From contig NZ_WBKT01000025.1 of NCBI RefSeq assembly GCF_008868175.1, positions 1-51,712 of the forward strand: 51,712 bases of DNA, in the 5' to 3' direction. The notes beneath the pieces were generated by a model, which ran no database searches, was not told the origin of the DNA, and saw only the letters and a program-made list of their open reading frames with translations. Shown here piece by piece: positions 16,465-23,586 of the stretch. Within the stretch, counting starts at the first letter, position 1, and every line of letters begins with the position of its first letter. This stretch comes from Micromonospora sp. AMSO31t. Lineage in GTDB: Bacteria > Actinomycetota > Actinomycetes > Mycobacteriales > Micromonosporaceae. The translations under genes were made by a program, and so were the position numbers.

Positions 16465-16992
16465 ATGGGTGATGCGGAGCGCCGCCGGCGGCGGCTGCGG
16501 CACCACGGCGACGCCGGGACGCCGGACGCCGAGGGTGCGAGCGCGAGCACGGCCGGGGTGCACGACGGCGAGGGCTCCGGGCCACCGCGCGGCGGCAGAC
16601 GCGCCGAGTCGGACGACGGCTCCAGGTCGCCGCGCGGCCCCAGACGCGCCGAGCCGGAGTCGTCGGACGACGGCTCCAGGTCGCCGCGCGGCCCCAGACG
16701 CGCCGAGCCGGAGTCGTCGGACGACGGCTCCAGGTCGCCGCGCGGCGCCAGACGCGCCGAGCTGGAGTCGTCGGACCGGGGCCGGCGGGCGGGCCCGCCC
16801 GGCGAGGAGGGCGAGCGGGGGCTGCGCGGCCTGGTCGGCTCGGGTTCCTCGCAGGTGAGCGTGACGGCCGCCCTACGGGCGCGGGACGCCGCCCGGCCGA
16901 GCGACGAGGACCTGGCCGAGGCCGAGGCCCGGGTGATGGTCGTCCGGCGCAACTGGGTGCCCCGCGAGGAACTCCCCCGCACCGGGCGGTGA
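16465..16992 (+). CDS. tandem-repeat, charged low-complexity protein
   Basis: This 175-residue protein has three parts. The N-terminus is basic (MGDAERRRRRLRHHGDAG). The middle carries three 18-residue repeats of the type SDDGSRSPRGPRRAEPES, encoded by 54-bp DNA repeats, after one degenerate half copy. The C-terminus (about 115-175) is non-repetitive and more normal, with VSVTAALRARDAARPSDEDL and VMVVRRNWVPREEL. The C-terminal part is probably the conserved domain and the repeat an expanded disordered linker. A GTG directly before the ATG is an alternative start. Function unknown. It follows the Eis-type gene by 46 bp and could be cotranscribed. Confidence 0.65.
   Translation: MGDAERRRRRLRHHGDAGTPDAEGASASTAGVHDGEGSGPPRGGRRAESDDGSRSPRGPRRAEPESSDDGSRSPRGPRRAEPESSDDGSRSPRGARRAELESSDRGRRAGPPGEEGERGLRGLVGSGSSQVSVTAALRARDAARPSDEDLAEAEARVMVVRRNWVPREELPRTGR
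16609..16770 (+). repeat. three 54-bp in-frame tandem repeats
   Basis: Units are 16609-16662, 16663-16716 and 16717-16770. The first two are identical over all 54 bases and the third differs at two positions. A degenerate copy of about 36 bp (16573-16608) precedes them. The period is a multiple of three, so gain or loss of units keeps the reading frame. Confidence 0.95.
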
Positions 16993-17019
16993 CGGGCGGT
17001 GCCGCCGGTCGGCGACGCG

Positions 17020-17490
17020 TCAGGCGGGCAGGTCGGGAAGCTCGCGGCTCTGCTCGTAGTCGGCGACCTGGGCGATCCGGCGGGCGTGCCGCGGGTTGCC
17101 GGAGAACGCGGTGGCGAGGAACGCCTCGACCAGGGCGGTGGCCTCGTCCAGGGTGTGCTGCCGGGCGCCGACCGCGATGATGTTCGCGTCGTTGTGCTCG
17201 CGGGCCAGCTGGGCGGTGTCGATGTTCCAGGCGAGCGCCGCCCGGACCCCGGTGATCTTGTTGGCGGCGATCTGCTCGCCGTTGCCGGATCCGCCGATGA
17301 CGACCCCGAGGCTGCCCGGGTCGCTCACCACGCGCTCCCCGGTGTGCAGGCAGAAGGCCGGGTAGTCGTCATCCGGGTCGTAGGCGTGCGGGCCGACGTC
17401 GACCACCTCGTACCCCTGCTTGGCCAGGTGGTTGGCGAGGTGCACCTTCAGCTCGAAGCCGGCGTGATCGGATCCCAGGTAGACGCGCAT
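17020..17490 (-). CDS. rpiB: ribose-5-phosphate isomerase B
   Basis: This 156-residue enzyme interconverts ribose 5-phosphate and ribulose 5-phosphate in the pentose phosphate pathway. The N-terminus MRVYLGSDHAGFELK carries the conserved Asp-His pair (D8, H9). The phosphate and active-site loop VVIGGSGNGEQIAANK includes the Glu that serves as base in the mycobacterial-type enzyme, which lacks the Cys of the E. coli type. HNDANIIAVGAR is also conserved. I choose ATG 17490; a longer frame to 17541 adds a Pro/Arg tail. Confidence 0.93.
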   Translation of the reverse strand: MRVYLGSDHAGFELKVHLANHLAKQGYEVVDVGPHAYDPDDDYPAFCLHTGERVVSDPGSLGVVIGGSGNGEQIAANKITGVRAALAWNIDTAQLAREHNDANIIAVGARQHTLDEATALVEAFLATAFSGNPRHARRIAQVADYEQSRELPDLPA

Positions 17491-17515
17491 ACCGCGCAGT
17501 CTGACAGGCCCGCCC

Positions 17516-17543
17516 CCGTGCCGGCGCGCGGGCGGCGGCACGG
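17516..17543 (-). terminator. candidate terminator of the DUF1015 gene
   Basis: Perfect 8-bp arms (CCGTGCCG/CGGCACGG) with a 12-nt loop begin 20 bp after the stop of the DUF1015 gene and lie just upstream of rpiB on the same strand. No T-tract. Confidence 0.4.
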
Positions 17544-17563
17544 AGGCGGATTCGTCACACGGC

Positions 17564-18763
17564 TCAGCGCGGCAGTTCGGCGACGACCAGCCCGGCCCGC
17601 GCCTTCGGGGTGAACCAGGTGCTCTTGCGCGGCATCTTCTCGCGGGCCAGGTTCACCGCGACGAAGTCGTCCACCGTCACCGGCGCCACGAGGACGGCCA
17701 GCTCGGCCCGGCCCGCGTCGACCTCGCCGGTGAGCCAGCTCGCCGGGTAGTCGCCGCCCACGTAGGTGATCCGCTTGTCACCCGGGTCGAGGCCGAGCGC
17801 GTCGCGCAGCACCAGCCGCTCCACCAGGGCGTGGTCGAGGTTCTCCAGCCGGCCGCCGCCGACGTGCGGCAGGCGCACCGCGTACCCCTGGCCGGCGAGG
17901 TGGAGGTGCACGGCACCGCCGGTCGCCGGGACGCCGACCGGGCCGGCGACCGGGGTGATCTCCGCACCGGCGGCGCGGAGCCGGTCGAGCAGCTCGTCCG
18001 GGGTGGTGGTCAGCTCGCTGACCAGCCGGTTGTAGGGCTGGATGGCAACCGAGGCCGGCGTGGTGATCACCGACAGGAAGCGCGGGAAGCCGCCGGTCTG
18101 CGCGGCCAGGCTGCGGTGGTTGCCGTCGGCGACCACCAGCTCGCCGCCGCCCGCCAGGGCGGTCAGCTCGTCCTGCGCCGGGCCCGGGCCGAGCAGCCAG
18201 ATGGCGTGCGTGCGGCCGGCCTGGTCCACGTCGGTGGCGGCGGGGACGCCGGCCGACTCGGTCGCCGCCGTGAGCGCCGCGTGCAGCTCGTCGCCGCGGC
18301 CGGTCTGAAGCAGGAGTACGGGTGAGAGCAGGTGACCCAGCGCCTCGGCCAGGGCGACCCGCTCCCGCACCTTGGCGATGAACACGTCCTCGTTGCGGAT
18401 CACCAGGCCGGGCTCGTCGGCCCGGGTGGAGATCTGGTCGGTGTCGACCATGGCGAACAGCCCGTACGCGCTCTCCTCGCCCGGCGCGCTGATCCGGTAG
18501 AGGACCACGACGTGCTCGGCCGGCGTGTAGCTGCCGTCCGCCTTGGCCTCGGCGAGGCGGGCCACCGCGTCGGGGAGCGCGTCGAGGAAGGACTTCCCGA
18601 GGCTTCCCGGCGCCCGGTGGGGCATCTCGATGCCCAGGGCACTGTGCGGGTTCGCCTCGACGATGGCGGTGATCTCCGCGTCGTCGGCGAACTCGTCGTA
18701 GTTCTGCGCGCCGGTGCCGCCAGTGGTGATCCAGGCCCGGGCGATCGGATGCACGACCGTCAT
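17564..18763 (-). CDS. DUF1015 family protein
   Basis: This 399-residue cytoplasmic protein belongs to DUF1015. Family signatures are visible: HSALGIEMPHR early, VVADGNHRSLAA in the middle and MPRKSTWFTPKARAGL near the C-terminus. The DGNHR and KSTWF motifs suggest a kinase-like or phosphate-binding active site, but no activity is established that I know of. In other bacteria family members often sit near serine/glycerate metabolism genes; here the neighbours give no hint. The start ATG 18763 has only a weak site. Confidence 0.88.
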   Translation of the reverse strand: MTVVHPIARAWITTGGTGAQNYDEFADDAEITAIVEANPHSALGIEMPHRAPGSLGKSFLDALPDAVARLAEAKADGSYTPAEHVVVLYRISAPGEESAYGLFAMVDTDQISTRADEPGLVIRNEDVFIAKVRERVALAEALGHLLSPVLLLQTGRGDELHAALTAATESAGVPAATDVDQAGRTHAIWLLGPGPAQDELTALAGGGELVVADGNHRSLAAQTGGFPRFLSVITTPASVAIQPYNRLVSELTTTPDELLDRLRAAGAEITPVAGPVGVPATGGAVHLHLAGQGYAVRLPHVGGGRLENLDHALVERLVLRDALGLDPGDKRITYVGGDYPASWLTGEVDAGRAELAVLVAPVTVDDFVAVNLAREKMPRKSTWFTPKARAGLVVAELPR

Positions 18764-18842
18764 GCCCGCTGACGCTACCCGCGCCGCCGGGACCGCCGGT
18801 GCGGGACCCGCGCGCCGTCCACCAGATGAAAGGCGACCCCGG

Positions 18843-19202
18843 TCAGCCGGTGCGGTGCCGGCCGGGGGCCGGGCGGCGGCCCGACGCCGGTGCGGCCGGG
18901 CGGGAGCCGCCGGACGTGGTGAGCCGGACCGTCGTCGTCCCGGTCGGGGCGGGGCGGCCGGCCGCGGCGCTGCTGCGGACCGCGCCGGGGGCGCACGCCG
19001 GCAGGCCGGCGTCGGCGGGCGGGGTCATCCGCGAGGTCGCCACCACCCGGGCGACGCCGACCACGATCGGCGGGGCCAGCAGGTCGGCCATCTCGGCCGG
19101 GACCTCCGGCCAGTCGCCCTCGGCCACCGACCAGTACGTCGCACCGGAGTCCTCGGTCGCCGTCTCCGGCGCCTCGTCGGACAGGTGGCGGTGCTTACCC
19201 AT
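18843..19202 (-). CDS. small protein with Pro/Ala/Arg-rich tail, unknown function
   Basis: This 119-residue protein starts at ATG 19202 with GGAGG ten bases upstream. Residues 1-60 (MGKHRHLSDEAPET, then ATYWSVAEGDWPEVPAEMADL and PPIVVGVARVVATS) look like a real short domain; residues 60-119 are low complexity. It lies directly after the DsbA-like gene on the same strand, beyond that gene's terminator hairpin. No family is recognised. It could be longer or shorter at the C-terminus in relatives. Confidence 0.6.
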   Translation of the reverse strand: MGKHRHLSDEAPETATEDSGATYWSVAEGDWPEVPAEMADLLAPPIVVGVARVVATSRMTPPADAGLPACAPGAVRSSAAAGRPAPTGTTTVRLTTSGGSRPAAPASGRRPAPGRHRTG

Positions 19203-19269
19203 GGGAACGCCTCCAGGAGCTGCCGGGCTGCGGCCCCGGGCGGGCCGCCGGCTGGGACACCCGGTGAAA

Positions 19270-19311
19270 CGAGCCCCGCACCGGCCCGGTGACGGGGCGG
19301 TGCGGGGCTCG
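19270..19311 (-). terminator. terminator of the DsbA-like gene
   Basis: A perfect 14-bp stem (CGAGCCCCGCACCG/CGGTGCGGGGCTCG) with a loop that itself contains CCCG/CGGG begins 11 bp after the stop on the minus strand. On the minus strand it is followed by TTTCACCGG. Confidence 0.7.
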
Positions 19312-19322
19312 TCGGGCACGGC

Positions 19323-19946
19323 TCAGTCGAAGACCGGGCCGACCTCCCGGGTGCGCTTCAGCTCGTAGAAGCCGGGCGTGCCGGCCACCAGCAGGACGCC
19401 GTCCCAGAGCCGGCCGGCCGCCTCGCCCTTCGGCGCCGGGGTGATCACCGGGCCGAAGAAGGCGACCTGGCGGCCGTCGGGGCCCGGGGCGTGGATCACC
19501 GGAGTGCCCACGTCGGTGCCGACCGGCCGCATGCCCGCCTCGTGGCTGGCCCGCAGCGCCTCGTCGTACTCGGTCGACTCGGCGGCGTCGGCGAGGGCCG
19601 GGTCGAGGCCGACGTCGGTGAGGGCGCCGGCCAGCATCTCCCGGCCCAGCTCCTCCTTGCCGAGGTGGATCCGGGTGCCCATCGCGGTGTAGAGCCTGCC
19701 CAGCGTCTCCCCGCCGTGCGCCTGCTCGACGGCGATGCAGACCCGCACCGGGCCCCAGCCCTTCTTCATCAGATCCTGGTACTGCTCCGGCAGGTCCCGG
19801 CCCTCGTTGAGCACGGACAGGCTCATCACGTGGAACCGGATGTCCACGTCCCGGACCTGCTCGACCTCCAGCAGCCAGCGGGAGGTGATCCACGCCCACG
19901 GGCACAGCGGGTCGAACCACATGTCCACGGCGACACGTTCGGTCAC
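19323..19946 (-). CDS. DsbA-family thioredoxin-fold oxidoreductase (Rv2466c-like, single active-site Cys)
   Basis: This 207-residue protein of the DsbA/2-hydroxychromene isomerase fold resembles the mycothiol-dependent reductase Rv2466c of M. tuberculosis (FDPLCPW.WITSRWLLEVE and FHVMSLSVLNEGR). The active site reads C15-P-W-A18, so the resolving Cys of the CPWC motif I recall for Rv2466c is Ala here. That suggests a monothiol mechanism with mycothiol as the second thiol. There is no signal peptide, so it acts in the cytoplasm. The ATG is at 19946; the gene is divergent from pepN across 218 bp in which I see no clear promoter. Confidence 0.85.
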   Translation of the reverse strand: MTERVAVDMWFDPLCPWAWITSRWLLEVEQVRDVDIRFHVMSLSVLNEGRDLPEQYQDLMKKGWGPVRVCIAVEQAHGGETLGRLYTAMGTRIHLGKEELGREMLAGALTDVGLDPALADAAESTEYDEALRASHEAGMRPVGTDVGTPVIHAPGPDGRQVAFFGPVITPAPKGEAAGRLWDGVLLVAGTPGFYELKRTREVGPVFD

Positions 19947-20164
19947 GGTGTCATCCCTTCACGACTCCACGCGCCGGAGCTCCGGCGCCTTCCCCTCCGA
20001 TCCTCACCCCCCCGCGGCATCGACCGGTAGCGGAATGAGAGCGTGACCTCGGCCACCGAAGCGTGTCCGTGCATGGAAGACTCGGTTTCGGACCGGCCGT
20101 CACGAGCGGGCCGGGGAGGCCGGTGCCGCGGGGCGCGGCGAGACGAGTGGGATGGAGACGAACA

Positions 20165-22720
20165 GTGCCGGGAGTGCGCAACCTGACCCAGGTCGAGGCC
20201 ACCGAGCGGGCCCGCCTGCTCGACGTCACCGGGTATGACATCAACCTTGACCTGTCGACCGCGGTGCAGGCCGACGGCCGCACGTTCCGGTCGGTGACCG
20301 AGGTCCGGTTCCGCTGTGCCGAGCCGGGAGCGAGCACCTTCATCGAGACGGCCGCCGAGTCGGTGCGGTCGGCGACGTTGAACGGCACGCCGGTCGACCT
20401 CTCCGGCTGGTCCGCGGAGAAGGGTCTCACCCTCACCGGCCTGGCGGCCGACAACGTCCTCGTGGTCGACGCCGACTTCGGCTACTCCAACAGCGGGCAG
20501 GGCCTGCACCGCACGGTCGACCCGGAGGACGGCGAGACCTACCTCTACAGCCAGTTCGAGACGGCCGACGCGCAGAAGGTGTTCGCGTGCTTCGACCAGC
20601 CCGACCTGAAGAGCGTCTACACCTGGCACGCGACCGTCCCGGAGCACTGGCGGGTGGTGTCCAACATGCCGGTGGAGCGCGAGGAGCCGGCCGGCGAGGC
20701 GCTCAAGACCGTCCACTTCGCCGAGTCGGCGCGGATGAGCACCTACATCACCGCGCTCTGCGCCGGCCCGTACCACGAGGTGCGGGACAGCCACGACGGC
20801 ATCGACCTGGGCGTCTACTGCCGGGCCTCGATGGCGCAGTACCTGGACGCGGACGACCTGTTCCTCATCACCAAGCAGGGCTTCGACTTCTTCCACGAGC
20901 AGTTCCAGGTGCGCTACCCGCTGCCCAAGTACGACCAGCTCTGGGTGCCGGACTTCAACGCCGGCGCCATGGAGAACTTCGGCTGCGTCACGCACGCCGA
21001 GTCGCACTACATCTTCCGCTCGCAGGTCACCGACTTCGAGTACGAGCAGCGGGCCAACACGATCCTGCACGAGCTAGCCCACATGTGGTTCGGTGACCTG
21101 GTCACCATGCGCTGGTGGAACGACCTGTGGTTGAACGAGTCGTTCGCCGAGTGGGCCAGCCACTGGTGCAACACCCACGCCACCCGCTTCTCCGACGCCT
21201 GGACGACCTTCCTGTCCATCCGGAAGAACTGGGGCTACCGGCAGGACCAGCTCTCCTCCACCCACCCGGTCTACTGCGAGATGCCGGACCTGGAGGCGGT
21301 CGAGGTCAACTTCGACGGCATCACCTACGCCAAGGGCGCCAGCGTGCTCAAGCAGCTCGTCGCGTACGTGGGCGAGGAGCCGTTCGTGGCCGGCCTGCGG
21401 GCCTACTTCGGCAAGCACGCCTGGGGCAACGCCACCTTCGACGACCTGCTCTCCGAGCTGGAGACGGCCTCGGGCCGGGAGCTGCGCAAGTTCGCCGCCC
21501 AGTGGCTGGAGACCGCGCAGGTCAACACCCTGCGGCCCGAGGTGGCCATCGGCGCCGACGGCGCGTATGAGCAGGTGCTGGTGCGGCAGGAGGCGCCGGC
21601 CGGGCACCCGACGCTGCGGACCCACCGCATCGGGGTGGGCCTCTACGACCTGACCGACGGGCGGCTGGTCCGCCGGGAGCGGGTCGAGGTCGACGTGACC
21701 GGCGAGCTGACCGAGCTGTCCGTGCTGCACGGCAAGCCCGCCGCGGACGTGCTGCTGCTCAACGACGACGACCTGACCTACACCAAGCTGCGGCTGGACG
21801 AGCGGTCGATGGCCACCGTGGTGCAGCACATCGCCGGCTTCGACTCGTCCCTGGCCCGGGCGCTCTGCTGGACCGCCGCCTGGGACATGACCCGCGACGC
21901 CGAACTGTCGGCCCGCGACTACGTGGCGCTGGTGCTGGCCGGGCTGCCGGCGGAGACCGACATCAACCTGGTCACCGCCACCCTGCGCCAGGCGACCACC
22001 ACGCTCACCTTCTACGCCGACCCGGCCTGGGCGCCGACCGGCTGGGCCGACCTGGCCCGGGCCGCCCGCACGGCGCTCGCCGCGGCCGAGCCGGGCAGCG
22101 GCTTCCAGCTCGCCTGGGCCCGGGCGTACGCCTCCGCGGCCCGCTCCGGGGAGGACCTGGCCACGCTGCGCGGCTGGCTGAACGGCGGCGAGGTGCCGGC
22201 CGGGCTGACCGTGGACACCGAGCTGCGCTGGACCGTCCTCCAGTCGCTGGTGGCCAACGGCGCGGCCGGGGCCGCCGAGGTGGAGGCCGAGCTGGCCCGC
22301 GACCGGACCGCCAGCGGTGAGCGGGAGGCCGCCTACGCGCACGCGCTGGTGCCGACCGCCGAGAACAAGGCGGCGGTGTGGGCGCAGCTCACCGGCCCCG
22401 AGGCGCTGCCGAACTGGCGCAACCGGGCGCTGCTGCAGGGCTTCACCCACCCGGCGCAGGTGGAGCTCACCGCGCCGTACCGGGAGAAGTACTTCGGCAC
22501 GGTGGCGCAGGTGTGGGCGCAGCGGGACAGCGAGCCGGCGCAGGAGTTCGTCCAGCTCGCCTACCCGGCGTACCTGGTCGAGGACGACACGGTGGCCGCC
22601 ACCGACGCGTGGCTGACCCAGGAGGGTCAGCCGGCGCCGCTGCGCCGCCTGGTGGCCGAGGGCCGCGACGGCGTGGCCCGGGCCCTCAAGGCCCGCGCCC
22701 GGGACGCCCAGACCGCCTGA
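20165..22720 (+). CDS. pepN: aminopeptidase N (M1 family)
   Basis: This 851-residue zinc metallopeptidase removes N-terminal residues from peptides. The exopeptidase motif GAMENFG (about residues 263-269) and the zinc motif HELAHMWFGD with the downstream Glu in NESFAEW are intact. The C-terminal ERAP1-like helical domain is present and the length is typical of actinobacterial PepN. I choose GTG 20165, preceded by GGAG, because it gives MPGVRNLTQVEATERARLL, a usual N-terminus; a longer frame from 20063 is unlikely. There is no signal peptide. A strong terminator follows. Confidence 0.95.
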   Translation: MPGVRNLTQVEATERARLLDVTGYDINLDLSTAVQADGRTFRSVTEVRFRCAEPGASTFIETAAESVRSATLNGTPVDLSGWSAEKGLTLTGLAADNVLVVDADFGYSNSGQGLHRTVDPEDGETYLYSQFETADAQKVFACFDQPDLKSVYTWHATVPEHWRVVSNMPVEREEPAGEALKTVHFAESARMSTYITALCAGPYHEVRDSHDGIDLGVYCRASMAQYLDADDLFLITKQGFDFFHEQFQVRYPLPKYDQLWVPDFNAGAMENFGCVTHAESHYIFRSQVTDFEYEQRANTILHELAHMWFGDLVTMRWWNDLWLNESFAEWASHWCNTHATRFSDAWTTFLSIRKNWGYRQDQLSSTHPVYCEMPDLEAVEVNFDGITYAKGASVLKQLVAYVGEEPFVAGLRAYFGKHAWGNATFDDLLSELETASGRELRKFAAQWLETAQVNTLRPEVAIGADGAYEQVLVRQEAPAGHPTLRTHRIGVGLYDLTDGRLVRRERVEVDVTGELTELSVLHGKPAADVLLLNDDDLTYTKLRLDERSMATVVQHIAGFDSSLARALCWTAAWDMTRDAELSARDYVALVLAGLPAETDINLVTATLRQATTTLTFYADPAWAPTGWADLARAARTALAAAEPGSGFQLAWARAYASAARSGEDLATLRGWLNGGEVPAGLTVDTELRWTVLQSLVANGAAGAAEVEAELARDRTASGEREAAYAHALVPTAENKAAVWAQLTGPEALPNWRNRALLQGFTHPAQVELTAPYREKYFGTVAQVWAQRDSEPAQEFVQLAYPAYLVEDDTVAATDAWLTQEGQPAPLRRLVAEGRDGVARALKARARDAQTA

Positions 22721-22723
22721 CCG

Positions 22724-22758
22724 GGAGGGCGGCCTGGGTCTGCCCCGGGCCGCCCTCC
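22724..22758 (+). terminator. pepN terminator hairpin 1
   Basis: Perfect 11-bp arms (GGAGGGCGGCC/GGCCGCCCTCC) begin four bases after the pepN stop. It is the first of two stacked hairpins and has no T-tract. Confidence 0.6.
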
Positions 22759-22770
22759 GGCAGACACGAG

Positions 22771-22803
22771 AAAGCCCGGCCCGCGAGACGCGGGCCGGGC
22801 TTT
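22771..22803. terminator. bidirectional intrinsic terminator between pepN and the kyn/nba run
   Basis: A perfect 15-bp stem (AAAGCCCGGCCCGCG/CGCGGGCCGGGCTTT) with a 3-nt loop lies 17 bp from the end of the DUF5130 gene and 50 bp from pepN. A/T ends on both arms give short T runs in both directions, so it can stop transcripts from either side. Confidence 0.85.
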
Positions 22804-22820
22804 CGTCGTATCGGTTGGGC

Positions 22821-23234
22821 TCAGCCCTTGCCGGCGTGGCTGGCGAGCTGGTCGAGGCCCTGGATGACGCCGCCGGCCAGGTCGCCGCCGCCGAAGGAGG
22901 CCACCATGGAGAGCGCGGCCAGCTTGGCGTACGTGTCCGGGATGCGCTTGCGCGCGTAGCGGCCGGTGACGATCTCGAGCTGCCGCTGGTTGGGCGACAC
23001 GGCGATCAGCACCGACTTGTCCGGCTCGGCGAGCTGGCGGTGCAGCCGCTCGGCGTGCTCCCGGATCGGCTCGTCGAGGCCGCCCACGTAGACCGAGAAG
23101 ACCAGGCCGGTGCCCTGGTCGGCCAGGCGGAGCGCCTCGTCGATGCGGAGCAGCTGACGGGTCGAGAACGGCCCGTCCAGGACCTCGGGCGGGTTACCGC
23201 TCCCCGTCGCGGCCTGCTTCTCACCAACGGTCAC
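22821..23234 (-). CDS. DUF5130 (TPM-type) protein
   Basis: This 137-residue protein has a DUF5130/TPM-like fold: GPFSTRQLLRIDEALRLADQ, then LVFSVYVGGLDEP, SVLIAVSPNQRQLEIVTG and ASFGGGDLAGGV. The function is unknown. I choose GTG 23234 because GGAGG lies at the right distance and the frame from 23252 has no site. The start lies inside the 3' end of the CtaJ-like gene (14-bp overlap), so it is probably translationally coupled. It is the last gene of the long minus-strand run. Confidence 0.8.
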   Translation of the reverse strand: MTVGEKQAATGSGNPPEVLDGPFSTRQLLRIDEALRLADQGTGLVFSVYVGGLDEPIREHAERLHRQLAEPDKSVLIAVSPNQRQLEIVTGRYARKRIPDTYAKLAALSMVASFGGGDLAGGVIQGLDQLASHAGKG

Positions 23235-23586
23235 TTGCGCCTCCGGTTCCACCGGCCGGTGCCTCCCGGCCGGCCTGCTCCTGCTTGCGGCTGGTCAGCG
23301 CCGGCGCCTGCGCGCCGGCGGCCAGTGCGGTGCCGGCCGAGTCGGCCAGCTGCTCCGGACGGCCCAGGAACCAGACCGGAGTGAAGTCGAAGGGCCGGCC
23401 CGGCCGGTAGCGCTTGGCGCCGCCACCGCCACCGCCGCGACTACCGGCGGCCGCCAGTCCGGCGATCACCAGCACGGCGGCCGCCGGGATGCCGACGAAG
23501 ACCAGCAACGTCTCGGTAACAGACAATCCCAACGCCCCCAGGCGGAAAGAGAGACCAGGAATGTTCCGGGTCGGGTGGACGGTCAT
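23221..23586 (-). CDS. CtaJ-like small membrane protein (aa3 oxidase accessory subunit)
   Basis: This 121-residue protein has a single transmembrane helix (about 27-48, ETLLVFVGIPAAAVLVIAG), a Gly-rich turn and the motif KRYRPGRPFDFTPVWF. A short N-terminal helix followed by RYRPG.P...PVW is what I recall of CtaJ, an accessory subunit of actinobacterial aa3 cytochrome oxidase. The ATG 23586 overlaps the amidase stop as ATGA, which supports coupling, but the first 20 residues are unlike that family. A TTG at 23526 (LSVTETLLVF) would give the usual N-terminus. The C-terminal 40 residues are low complexity. Confidence 0.6.
   Translation of the reverse strand: MTVHPTRNIPGLSFRLGALGLSVTETLLVFVGIPAAAVLVIAGLAAAGSRGGGGGGAKRYRPGRPFDFTPVWFLGRPEQLADSAGTALAAGAQAPALTSRKQEQAGREAPAGGTGGASDRW

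Noticed and set aside
16573..16770. Tandem 54-bp units considered as a CRISPR array
   Set aside because: The units are directly adjacent without spacers and are in frame within a gene.
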